The notes under the pieces: generated by a model
The model's database searches: none
The model's input: the letters and a program-made list of their open reading frames with translations, nothing else
Told to the model about the DNA's origin: nothing
Position numbers and translations under genes: made by a program
Assembly (NCBI GenBank): GCA_045568635.1
Contig: JBJLAO010000004.1
Location: 62,001-126,000 of the forward strand
Length of the DNA: 64,000 nucleotides
Reading direction: 5' to 3'
Source of the DNA: MedAcidi-G1 sp000817085
GTDB taxonomy: Bacteria; Actinomycetota; Acidimicrobiia; Acidimicrobiales; MedAcidi-G1
Shown here: positions 42,789 through 51,573 of the stretch, piece after piece
Layout of the letters: each line of letters begins with the position of its first letter
Numbering within the stretch: the first letter of the stretch is position 1

Positions 42789-43570
42789 GATTTAGCCTCT
42801 ACTGGTCGACCCAAATAAGCTTCGATCACATCTGGGTTAGTTGAAACCTCGTCATAATTTCCCTGAGCGATTGGCACACCGTGATCTAGAACTACTACGC
42901 GATCAGAAACATCGCGAACCACTTTCATATCGTGCTCGATGATTACAATTGTAAATCCCCATTCATCACGCAGTCTGCTGATTAGTCCTGTCAACTCTGC
43001 CGTTTCTATGGGGTTCATACCTGCGACGGGCTCATCCAATAGCAATAAGCGTGGTTGCGTAGCCATTGCACGTGCAATTTCTAGTCTTCGTCTATTTGCA
43101 TATGACAATGCAAAAGCTGGTTGATCTAAACGGTATCCAACGAGACGAGTTCCAAAAAATCCCAAAATTTCTTCGGAGCGTTCACGGATTTCTTTCTCTT
43201 CTTGTTTGAATGCTTTTGTTTGAAACAAGGCTCCTATTATTAATTGTGAAGTTCGACAGTGTTGTGAAACCATCACATTTTCTAGGACCGTCATGTTCGG
43301 AAACAGTCTCACGTTCTGGAATGTTCGAGCGATTCCCATCTCTGTTATTTGGTTAGGGTCAAGGCCCAGAACTGACTCACCATTAAAGATAATTTCTCCA
43401 CTAGTTGGAGGAATCATTCCCGAAATTGTATTAAAAAATGTTGTTTTTCCAGCACCATTAGGTCCGATAACACTAACGATTTCACCTTCTTCGATGGAGA
43501 AATCGAGATCTGAAAGTGCATCTAGCCCCCCAAAAGTGACCTGAAGATTATGAATTTCCAGCAAACTCAT
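42785..43570 (-). CDS. livG: Branched-chain-type amino-acid ABC transporter ATPase, LivG-like
   Basis: A 261-residue ATPase of the LivG type. Walker A is GPNGAGKTTFFN near residue 36, the Q-loop region is GIARTFQNVRLFPNMTVLENV, and Walker B is LLLLDEPVAGMNPIET. The signature region reads ALSYANRRRLEIARAM, i.e. S-Y-A-N instead of the usual S-Y-G-x, as in many LivG proteins. It is coupled to livF and livM by 4-base overlaps. Confidence 0.94.
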   Translation of the reverse strand: MSLLEIHNLQVTFGGLDALSDLDFSIEEGEIVSVIGPNGAGKTTFFNTISGMIPPTSGEIIFNGESVLGLDPNQITEMGIARTFQNVRLFPNMTVLENVMVSQHCRTSQLIIGALFQTKAFKQEEKEIRERSEEILGFFGTRLVGYRLDQPAFALSYANRRRLEIARAMATQPRLLLLDEPVAGMNPIETAELTGLISRLRDEWGFTIVIIEHDMKVVRDVSDRVVVLDHGVPIAQGNYDEVSTNPDVIEAYLGRPVEAKS

Positions 43571-45357
43571 AGTTTCTCCTCGACTTCTTTACTCTCCTCA
43601 GTCTCTTCGTCTCCTAGCCATGCATCTTGGAGATATTCCTCTTGATGCAATTCTCTAGTTCGACGTGCTGTAGGCACAAGGCCCTCAGGACGTTTGAGCA
43701 TCATAAATACAAGTAAGGCTCCGTAGATCAACAATTTATAATTCTGAAACTCTTGAAGAAGCCCCGGCTGTCGTGGTCCTCCAAGTATCCCTATCAACAC
43801 CAAGGATCCAACCATCACTCCAGTAATACTGCCCATTCCTCCCACTATCACAACTACAAGAATTATGATTGATACGAGAATTTCGAAACTCTTGGGGAAA
43901 ACAGATCCGACCTTGGCCGCCAAAACAGCTCCGCTGAATGAAGCCAACACAGCTCCAACCACAAAAGCCATCAATTTGGAATTAACCGTATTTATTCCCA
44001 TTACTTCAGCGACACTCTCATCTTCTCTTATAGCCATCCATGCTCGACCTAAACGAGACCCTTGGAGTCTCCATGAAACGTATATAGCTAGAACACAAAA
44101 AGCGAGAACCATGTAGAAAACAGATCTGGGGTCAGCTCCTCTTACTTCCCAAGGACCTAGATCTATAGGAGGGATGTTAGTAATACCTTGTGATCCACCT
44201 AAGTACGGCTTTAACCAATCCGATAAGAAAAGCAGTCTTATGATTTCACCGAATCCTAAAGTAACAATTGCTAAATAGTCTCCCCTCATTCGAATGACGG
44301 GAGCACCTATTAGAAGACCCGCTAAGATCGCCATTACTACAACAACCAATAGTGAGATACCGAAATGAGTTTCAGGGGAAAACCACGGTGAATTTGGGGA
44401 TGTGAAAACTGCAGTTGTGTAACCTCCCACAGCGAAGAAAGCGACGTACCCAAGGTCCAAAAGACCTGCAAGGCCAACCACAATATTCAAACCCAATGCC
44501 AGCAACAAAAAGAGTCCAACGTTAGCTAAAAGCTCGTTAATGATCCCTCCTAAAAACCATGGAAGCACAATAACTAAAACTGCAATAATAGAAAATAACA
44601 TTACAGAGTTTCGCCTTTGAGCACCTGGCGTTACATCTGAACGATAGCGAGTCACTGTCGCTTTTAATTTGCCACGGGTTATCAATGGAAGTAAAGCTAG
44701 TAACACGGCAAGAACAATCGTTGAAGTGACTGTCATCCCACCCTTTTTTGCATAAATCAAGTCGCTCAGCCATTCCAGACGGAAGCCTTCTGAAAGATCA
44801 TCTATTACGTCTTCTAAAACTGCGAACGTAAAAAGACCGAATATCGAATATGAAAACATCTTTCGCATTTGGCCTGAAATCTGGTGAAGAGAGGATCCAA
44901 CAGTGCCGAGCACTACACCTACTGAGATCCAAACCAGGCTTCCAAAGGTAATACTATTTTCAAAAGTAAGTAATCTGAATAGTTTTGGATTCCAGTTAAT
45001 CAGGGGATCTCTCATATCGATATTTTCGATACCCAACATCACCAACACAAGACCTAGACTTCCCAGAAGTCCTGTTAACGCTCCAGCTAGCAAATCTGAT
45101 GCGCCGGGTTTAGGGTTTTCAATACCTTCCAACTCAACCATTTTTGAAACTATGTAACCAAATACCAAAGGAATCCAAAGAATAAAAAGATACCCGAGGC
45201 TAAGAGTTGACTCGATCAGTATTCGTCTATTCAGCTCAGATGGAAGACCGACTAAACAAATAAAGACTTGAGACAACGCGCATATGCCACCCCAAAATAA
45301 AATGCGTTTCCAATTCAGATTAAAAAGTTTCCGAGAGTCCAAAGTAGAAGTCATCAT
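43567..45357 (-). CDS. livM: ABC transporter permease, LivM-like, with long N-terminal membrane extension
   Basis: A 596-residue membrane protein. The normal LivM permease covers about residues 270-560, with NIVVGLAGLLDLGYVAFFAVGGYT, GDYLAIVTLGFGEIIRLLF and AIREDESVAEVMGIN. The preceding 250 residues add about six hydrophobic segments that ordinary LivM (about 300-420 residues) lacks. The C-terminus is acidic. It pairs with LivH to form the membrane channel. Overlaps with both neighbours show one transcript. Confidence 0.9.
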   Translation of the reverse strand: MMTSTLDSRKLFNLNWKRILFWGGICALSQVFICLVGLPSELNRRILIESTLSLGYLFILWIPLVFGYIVSKMVELEGIENPKPGASDLLAGALTGLLGSLGLVLVMLGIENIDMRDPLINWNPKLFRLLTFENSITFGSLVWISVGVVLGTVGSSLHQISGQMRKMFSYSIFGLFTFAVLEDVIDDLSEGFRLEWLSDLIYAKKGGMTVTSTIVLAVLLALLPLITRGKLKATVTRYRSDVTPGAQRRNSVMLFSIIAVLVIVLPWFLGGIINELLANVGLFLLLALGLNIVVGLAGLLDLGYVAFFAVGGYTTAVFTSPNSPWFSPETHFGISLLVVVVMAILAGLLIGAPVIRMRGDYLAIVTLGFGEIIRLLFLSDWLKPYLGGSQGITNIPPIDLGPWEVRGADPRSVFYMVLAFCVLAIYVSWRLQGSRLGRAWMAIREDESVAEVMGINTVNSKLMAFVVGAVLASFSGAVLAAKVGSVFPKSFEILVSIIILVVVIVGGMGSITGVMVGSLVLIGILGGPRQPGLLQEFQNYKLLIYGALLVFMMLKRPEGLVPTARRTRELHQEEYLQDAWLGDEETEESKEVEEKL

Positions 45358-46481
45358 GCGCGATCCTCTTGCGAAAGTTTCTCGCCAAAGAGTCCAGCAG
45401 GTTTAAATAATAAAACAAGTACGAGAACGGTAAAGGCTACAGCATCTTTTAATTGACTTACGCCTGGGACCCCAAGTGGTTCCAATATGACCATAGGAGC
45501 TATAGATTCTGCCGATCCTAAAAAAACGCCTCCGGCCATCGCTCCACCCATATTTCCGATGCCTCCAACAACCGCAGCAGTAAACGCTTTAATTCCAGGC
45601 AAGAAACCTGTCATATGAGTAACACTTCTGAATAGTAGACCCCAAAGGATTCCACCAACTCCAGCCATCGCCCCACCAACGCCGAACGTAATGACAATTG
45701 TTCGATTCACATTTATCCCCATAAGTGAGGCAATCTCTTTATCTTCGGCAACTGCTCTCATAGCTCTACCTGTTTGAGTTCTCTCAACCAGATACCAAAG
45801 ACCTGCCATTGATAGCGCAGCTACAACCATTACAAGAATCTTTGTTCCAGCTATCTCGACAGTAAAAATTGATCTTTGCTTTGATAGCCACTCTGGAAGG
45901 CGGGGATACCCCTTACTCGCTGGCCCAAACAGTCCCAATACAGCGTTTTGGATAAAAAAGGAAACACCTATAGAAGTGATTAGAGGAATCAAACGCGGTG
46001 AACTACGCAACGGCCTGTAGGCGATCCTTTCAGTAATTATCGCCGTCACAGTCGAGGTGGTAATCGCTACAAAAATAATTAGAAAGAGTGACAAAATAAA
46101 ATTACTTTCCCACAAACCAGCATCGTTTAACTTCTCAGACGTAATCCAACCTGACATAGTTCCCACCATGAAAACTTCTCCATGAGCGAAATTTATAAAT
46201 CCCAAAACGCCATACACCATTGAATAACCCAAAGCGATAAGTCCATACATTGCACCCTGGGATAAACCAGAAACTACTAAGCCTTTAAATTGATCTCCCG
46301 AGAGACCACGTGCATCAGGGTTTCTCCAGTCTGCGAATGGATTGCCTGGCCATACTTGTTGTGCAATAAAAGCGACAACTCCCAAAACTATTAACGATGC
46401 CATGACAACGCGAACAACGGTTAAAAACCTGTCTACGCCCGATACGCGTGATTTAGATCTTTTTTTAACTATCTCTGACAT
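45354..46481 (-). CDS. livH: ABC transporter permease, LivH-like
   Basis: A 375-residue membrane permease of the branched-chain amino-acid family. The core has GLSQGAMYGLIALGYSMVYGVLGFINFAHGE, AMRAVAEDKEIASLMGIN and FTAAVVGGIGNMGGAMAGG. A roughly 70-residue N-terminal extension with one transmembrane helix makes it longer than the usual 290-300 residues. No binding-protein gene (livK/livJ) is present in the operon or elsewhere in the window. It starts 21 bases after the ProW-like gene. Confidence 0.92.
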   Translation of the reverse strand: MSEIVKKRSKSRVSGVDRFLTVVRVVMASLIVLGVVAFIAQQVWPGNPFADWRNPDARGLSGDQFKGLVVSGLSQGAMYGLIALGYSMVYGVLGFINFAHGEVFMVGTMSGWITSEKLNDAGLWESNFILSLFLIIFVAITTSTVTAIITERIAYRPLRSSPRLIPLITSIGVSFFIQNAVLGLFGPASKGYPRLPEWLSKQRSIFTVEIAGTKILVMVVAALSMAGLWYLVERTQTGRAMRAVAEDKEIASLMGINVNRTIVITFGVGGAMAGVGGILWGLLFRSVTHMTGFLPGIKAFTAAVVGGIGNMGGAMAGGVFLGSAESIAPMVILEPLGVPGVSQLKDAVAFTVLVLVLLFKPAGLFGEKLSQEDRA

Positions 46482-46502
46482 TTCGCCTCTTAAATATTCA
46501 GA

Positions 46503-48593
46503 TTAAACATTCTGCCCGACGTTTGGGTTTTCGTATACTTTTTCTCGATTAAATTCATTTAAAAGTGAACGAGATGACAGCGCTAACGCGGCTCCACCCA
46601 AAGCAGTCAAAAAAGCTCCTGCTCCGGTGACTATTTGTAGATCTGAGACTCTAGCCAAACTTATTATCCAACCAATCCCGATTAAAGACACACCCGCCCC
46701 TATACCAGATGTGATTACACTCCATCGCCATCGTAAATGCTCATTAAATCCAAAGACTCCAACCGCAGGTAATAGGGCTAGAAAGCCGATTATTACAAGT
46801 GGTATAGCCAAATAAGACAGTCCCGCTCCATTTGGAGTAATACCATCATTAATGGTCTTCACCGTCATGCGATACTTGTTGATTAACGAACTAATTTTTG
46901 AGTTATTGATAGCAACAAGCGCAGGTGATAATTCGACTTCTTCACGTAGAACATTAATTTCTGCTTGGGCTTCTGGTGGTAAATCTGTAGCTCCTCGTTC
47001 ATCGAAAGTCCATCCAGAAATCGAACCTATCAGCACGAAAAGAACAGCTGTTATACCGGCTAGAACCCTACCCCATGCAATAGAAACACTTAACGGTCGA
47101 TGTGGCGACAACGGTGCTGTTTGCATTGCATAAAGCGAGCCGCAAAGACCTAAGATTCCCGCTACTAAAGATAAGTAACTTCCTACCCCATCAGAATAAG
47201 CAACCGTCCCTTGTGCTGGATTAGCAATAAGGTAAGTCAAAGAAGAAGATAAAATCACGAATGATGAAATTACTGCACCGTGGGCGCCCATCCATTTAGA
47301 AATAGAACCTGGGTTTCTGATAGTTGCAACTGCTGCCGTAAGCATGAAACAGGCAGCACCAAAAATTAAAATCCCGTACCAGCTTCCTCCCGAGGCTGAA
47401 AAACCGTTAAACGACTGTCCAACAAGATCAATATCATCAGCGCGAGAATGCCCTGCTATTAAACCTGCATCATTACCCCACGTCAGAAATAGAGAGACAA
47501 AGGCAATAATTGCGCCCATACCTGACACAAGCAGGCCTTTACGTTCCTGCGGTGTGGCTGGGGTTTCCCATGAAACTTCTTTTACTTCTGCATTTTTACT
47601 TCGTTCAGACAGCTCACTTAATATTTCTTCATCCGTACTTCTCCGGGCTCTTACAGCCGCTGAAACACGGTCGTAAAGTCTTCGATTATCGTCTTCAGGT
47701 TGTGAAAGTCGATCCAGCACAACCGAAACCAGAAACAGAGCAAACCCTGCTGAAAAGCCTAAACCCACATCAAGGTTTTGAACTGCTCTAAATACCTGAA
47801 GCCCTAATCCCGATGCACCCATAATCGCTGCGATACCAACCATTGCTATTGACAGCATCAAGCATTGATTTAATCCCGTCATGATTGCTGGTCTCGCCAA
47901 TGGAAGCTGAACATCGATCAAAACCCTTGATTCAGGAGCTCCATACGCTCGACTTGCCTCAACAACGTCTTCAGGCACCTGCCTGATGCCAAGATTGGTC
48001 AACCGCACTAACGGAGGTAAAGCGTAAATCATCGTCACCATAGTTGCGGGCACGACACCAATACTGAAGAAAAATACGAAAGGAACCATGTAAGTAAAAG
48101 AGTGAATAACCTGCATCGCATCCATTACTGGCCGCACAACACCCCAAACAGCATCTTTGCGTGCACAAAGTACACCTAATGGAATCCCAATAAGAGAGCA
48201 AAGAGCAACGGAGACTATAACCATTCCAACGGTTCTCATAGTGTCTAACCAATATGCTTGGCCCAATAAGCCACAAAGTGCAAGTGCAAAACCTGATTGG
48301 AGACCTATTCTCGGAGCTCTAAATAGTGCGCCAAAAACTACCGTAAAAAGAACGACCCAGAACCAAGAAACTGTGAGCAAAAAAGAATTAACAAAATTAT
48401 CAAGCAAGAAACTAAAAGGCCACTTAACTGCGTCCAGGAACCATCCCACATTTAAATCCATCCAATCGACCATCTGATCAAACCAATAACCAAAAGGGAT
48501 TCTCCACTGATCAAGAATGGCCGTATCCAACAGCCCGACTGGTTCTTCAGTCCCTGCTTTTTCGAAACGTATCTGTCCGAATATTTGCATCAT
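46503..48593 (-). CDS. proW: Glycine betaine/proline-type ABC permease, ProW-like, with long C-terminal membrane region
   Basis: A 696-residue membrane protein. Residues about 60-300 are a ProW-type permease with GMVIVSVALCSLIGIPLGVL, ALPPLVRLTNLGIRQVPEDVVEASRAYGA and AIMGASGLGLQVFRAVQNLDVGLGF. A charged linker (about 310-350) follows, then about eight more hydrophobic segments of unknown function that normal ProW lacks. The first gene product of the pair is the ATPase ProV, whose stop overlaps this start. Expected substrates are quaternary amines or DMSP-like osmolytes. Confidence 0.88.
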   Translation of the reverse strand: MMQIFGQIRFEKAGTEEPVGLLDTAILDQWRIPFGYWFDQMVDWMDLNVGWFLDAVKWPFSFLLDNFVNSFLLTVSWFWVVLFTVVFGALFRAPRIGLQSGFALALCGLLGQAYWLDTMRTVGMVIVSVALCSLIGIPLGVLCARKDAVWGVVRPVMDAMQVIHSFTYMVPFVFFFSIGVVPATMVTMIYALPPLVRLTNLGIRQVPEDVVEASRAYGAPESRVLIDVQLPLARPAIMTGLNQCLMLSIAMVGIAAIMGASGLGLQVFRAVQNLDVGLGFSAGFALFLVSVVLDRLSQPEDDNRRLYDRVSAAVRARRSTDEEILSELSERSKNAEVKEVSWETPATPQERKGLLVSGMGAIIAFVSLFLTWGNDAGLIAGHSRADDIDLVGQSFNGFSASGGSWYGILIFGAACFMLTAAVATIRNPGSISKWMGAHGAVISSFVILSSSLTYLIANPAQGTVAYSDGVGSYLSLVAGILGLCGSLYAMQTAPLSPHRPLSVSIAWGRVLAGITAVLFVLIGSISGWTFDERGATDLPPEAQAEINVLREEVELSPALVAINNSKISSLINKYRMTVKTINDGITPNGAGLSYLAIPLVIIGFLALLPAVGVFGFNEHLRWRWSVITSGIGAGVSLIGIGWIISLARVSDLQIVTGAGAFLTALGGAALALSSRSLLNEFNREKVYENPNVGQNV

Positions 48594-49810
48594 AGGAATA
48601 CCTCCCTATCGAAACCATCAATCAGCTGTTCCACGCGTCCCATTTCTTCCATAATTTCACGAGGTTCGAGTTCACCTATCAAACGTCCGGCTTCATCAAC
48701 TACTGCTATTGGCAGCCCTCTCCCAGCAGCCGCATAGTTTGCATTGAATGTTGCTTCCGCTGTTGTGGTTTCAAAGTCATTTCTCAGTACATCTTTTAGG
48801 TTGGTTGAACCTTGGGCTAAAGCAGAACTTGCATCCGCTAAGTGCAACAGAGACTCTGGCTTTCCGTCCTGGTCACAACAAAACCCTCCTTGACGGCCGC
48901 TAAGTGAATTAACAGCTTCGACAAGAGTTGAATCAGGATTGATGATCATTGGTTTTTCCATCACCGATTCCACGTCGATTACTCTTCCTTGATCTACGTC
49001 TTGGACAAACTCAGCGACATAAGCATCGGCTGGCTGGGTTAGAATCTCTTCTGCCGTGCCGATTTGCACCACATAACCATCTCTTAGTATGCAAACTCGA
49101 TCGCCAATTCTTAATGCTTCATTCAAATCATGGGTGATAAACAAAATTGTTTTATGAAGTCTGCTCTGGATCGACATAAGTTCGTCCTGCATCTGACGGC
49201 GTATTAGTGGATCAAGAGCACTGAATGCTTCATCCATGAGGAGTATGTCTGGATCGCTACACAAAGCACGAGCTAGACCCACGCGTTGCTGCATTCCTCC
49301 AGAGAGTTCTCTCGTTGCATTTAATGAATACGCTTCTAGTCCCACGAGTGAAAGAGCTTTCATGGCAGCTTCGTTTCGTTTTTTTTTGTCTACACCTTGC
49401 ACTTTTAAGCCGTAACCAGTGTTGTCTATAACATTTCTATGGGGGAACAGAGCAAAATGTTGGAACACCATTCCCATTTTTTCTCGGCGGAATTCCTGGA
49501 GCGCTGAGCCACTTAATTCCTGGACATCGGTTCCCTCTACAATTACTTTTCCACTTGTAACGTCATGAAGTTTATTTACCGTTCGTATTGCGGTTGATTT
49601 ACCGGAGCCTGACAGGCCCATAACTACGAATATTTCGCCTTTATTTACTGAAAAAGAAACATCTGTTAAGCCGACAACGTGCCCTGATTGCTTTTGGACG
49701 TCGTCTTTATGAACACCAGATTTTGCTAAGTCAAATGCTCTTCCCCTGGGATTTGGCCCAAATATTTTGAAAACATTTTCTAGAGAAATTATTGTTTCTC
49801 CGTCTGCCAC
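48590..49810 (-). CDS. proV: Glycine betaine/proline-type ABC ATPase, ProV-like
   Basis: A 406-residue ATPase. Walker A is GLSGSGKSTAIR, the signature LSGGMQQRVGLARAL and Walker B ILLMDEAFSALDPLIRR; the MGMVFQHFALFPHRNV segment is ProV-like. Residues about 285-400 form a CBS-type region, the osmosensing part of such ATPases. The GTG start at 49810 follows a long G-rich ribosome site. It is the first gene of the minus operon proV-proW-livHMGF, an unusual joining of two transporter types. Confidence 0.93.
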   Translation of the reverse strand: MADGETIISLENVFKIFGPNPRGRAFDLAKSGVHKDDVQKQSGHVVGLTDVSFSVNKGEIFVVMGLSGSGKSTAIRTVNKLHDVTSGKVIVEGTDVQELSGSALQEFRREKMGMVFQHFALFPHRNVIDNTGYGLKVQGVDKKKRNEAAMKALSLVGLEAYSLNATRELSGGMQQRVGLARALCSDPDILLMDEAFSALDPLIRRQMQDELMSIQSRLHKTILFITHDLNEALRIGDRVCILRDGYVVQIGTAEEILTQPADAYVAEFVQDVDQGRVIDVESVMEKPMIINPDSTLVEAVNSLSGRQGGFCCDQDGKPESLLHLADASSALAQGSTNLKDVLRNDFETTTAEATFNANYAAAGRGLPIAVVDEAGRLIGELEPREIMEEMGRVEQLIDGFDREVFL

Positions 49811-49875
49811 TTTCTCTCCCCCCCCTTTATTTACCTTATTAACGGAACAAAATAGAACAGATTCTTGATCTAAAA

Positions 49876-49905
49876 GGTGTTTCGTTTTTTTAACTTTTAA
49901 ACACC
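49876..49905. promoter_or_regulatory. Inverted repeat in the divergent proV/aminotransferase gap
   Basis: GGTGTTT (49876-49882) and AAACACC (49899-49905) face each other across 16 bases rich in T. It lies in the only gap between the diverging transporter operon and the aminotransferase operon, so it may be an operator serving both. A promoter was not assigned. Confidence 0.35.
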
Positions 49906-49936
49906 GTAGCAGTTAAGGGCGGTACGCTGACCAGTC

Positions 49937-50851
49937 ATGGCTAAAAGTACACATTCAGCAATAGTTGATCCACGAAATGAAAATGTAAAAATTTATATAA
50001 ATGGATCTTTTTACAATAGGGAAAACGCTCAAATTTCAGTTTTCGATAGTGGTTTTTTAGTTGGTGACGGCATTTGGGAAGGGTTAAGACTTCACAATGG
50101 AAAATTCGCCTTCTTAAATAAACATCTGGACAGGCTCTTTGCTGGGGCATCAGCAATTCATCTAGATATTGGATTAAGCAGAGAAGAGCTAGTAAGTGCT
50201 CTAATTGAAACTGTTGAAGTTAACGAAATGACTGATGATGTTCATGTCCGCTTGATGATTACTAGGGGTGACAAGAAAACACCTTCTCAACATCCTTCAA
50301 ATGTTATAGGTGGTCCTAATATCGTGATAATCGCCGAGCACAAAGTCGCTGACCCTTCTGTAACTCAGGAAGGTATAACGCTTTTCACGGTTACTGTTCG
50401 TCGTCCTCCGCCTGACACTCTTGATCAAAGGCTGAATTGTCACTCTAAATTGCATGAAGTGATAGCTCTGGTACAAGCCATAGAAGCAGGAGCGGACGAG
50501 GCGCTAATGCTCGACCCCACTGGGGCTGTCGCCACATGTAACGCCACAAATTTTTTCATAATTAAAAATGAAGAAGTTTGGACATCGACAGGAGAATACT
50601 GTCTCAACGGAATAACGAGAGAACTTGTTATTGAAATCGCTAGAAAAAACGGAATGAAGGCATTCGAAAAACCCTTTTCCTTAACAGATGTTTATTCTGC
50701 GGATGAAGCATTTGTTACAGGAACTTTTGGTGGTTTAACACCTGTTACACAAGTAGATGGAAGGACGATATCGAACGGAAAAATTGGGAATACAACCATG
50801 CTTCTACAGGGCCTATATAAGGAAGCTGTTAACGTCGAAGTGTCGAAATGA
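49937..50851 (+). CDS. Class IV aminotransferase (BCAT/D-amino-acid transaminase type)
   Basis: A 304-residue PLP enzyme of fold type IV. The PLP Lys lies in NCHSKLHEVIALVQAIEAGADEALML near residue 171; YINGSFYNRENAQISVFDSGFLVGDGIWEG at the N-terminus and GTFGGLTPVTQVDGRTI at the C-terminus are family features. It could be a branched-chain or D-amino-acid aminotransferase; the sequence does not decide. The stop overlaps the next gene by four bases, linking it to a sulfotransferase-like protein and the AhpD-like selenoprotein. Confidence 0.9.
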   Translation: MAKSTHSAIVDPRNENVKIYINGSFYNRENAQISVFDSGFLVGDGIWEGLRLHNGKFAFLNKHLDRLFAGASAIHLDIGLSREELVSALIETVEVNEMTDDVHVRLMITRGDKKTPSQHPSNVIGGPNIVIIAEHKVADPSVTQEGITLFTVTVRRPPPDTLDQRLNCHSKLHEVIALVQAIEAGADEALMLDPTGAVATCNATNFFIIKNEEVWTSTGEYCLNGITRELVIEIARKNGMKAFEKPFSLTDVYSADEAFVTGTFGGLTPVTQVDGRTISNGKIGNTTMLLQGLYKEAVNVEVSK

Positions 50852-51573
50852 CTTTACGAATCAACTGTTGGTCTGGCCCTAGGAATATTTCAACGGCTTT
50901 AATGTACTCATTTCGAGAGCGCAAAGACACAACCGTTGTTGATGAACCTTTTTACGCCCATTACTTAAGAGTTAGTGGACGTGAACATCCGGGATACCAA
51001 GAGATTCTTGTTTCACAGGATCAGCACTCAGAGCAAGTTGTTCAAAATGTTATACAGAGTGAATATTCAACTCCGGTTGTTTTCTTTAAACAAATGTGTC
51101 ACCACCTAGTTGAAATTGATCTTTCATTTTTAGACAACTGTTCGAATATCTTGCTTATAAGGGAACCAAGCCTCGTGATTCGTTCGCATGCTAAAAATGT
51201 CCCTGATCTAAAAGTCTCAGATATAGGTTTAGACGTTCAAAATTTTCTATTAAACAGAATCCTAGAATCTGGTGAGATGCCGGTCGTTATCGACTCAGCC
51301 AACTTACTCATGAAGCCGGAAGCGATACTAAAAGAATTATGCCAGCAGCTTGAAATTGCTTTTGATGATTCGATGCTTTCTTGGGAACCTGGAGCAAAAC
51401 CTGAAGATGGTATATGGGCGCAGCACTGGTACAAAAACACTCACGAGTCATCAGGTTTCTCAAACCAAGAACCAAACAGAGACCCCCTACCAGAAAAATT
51501 TTTACCTGTTCTCGAAGAAGCTACTGTCTTATATGAGAATCTTAAAAAATATGCATGTGAAGGGATTGAGTGA
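50848..51573 (+). CDS. Sulfotransferase-like protein
   Basis: A 241-residue cytosolic protein. The N-terminal strand-loop RINCWSGPRNISTALMYSF takes the place of the PAPS 5'-phosphosulfate loop of sulfotransferases, and ILLIREPSLVIRSHAKN resembles the 3'-phosphate-binding segment (R-x7-S). Both sites are present but divergent. I recall such proteins being encoded beside class IV aminotransferases in marine bacteria, but no reaction is established. The TGA stop overlaps the ATG of the selenoprotein gene (TGATG). Confidence 0.72.
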   Translation: MTLRINCWSGPRNISTALMYSFRERKDTTVVDEPFYAHYLRVSGREHPGYQEILVSQDQHSEQVVQNVIQSEYSTPVVFFKQMCHHLVEIDLSFLDNCSNILLIREPSLVIRSHAKNVPDLKVSDIGLDVQNFLLNRILESGEMPVVIDSANLLMKPEAILKELCQQLEIAFDDSMLSWEPGAKPEDGIWAQHWYKNTHESSGFSNQEPNRDPLPEKFLPVLEEATVLYENLKKYACEGIE

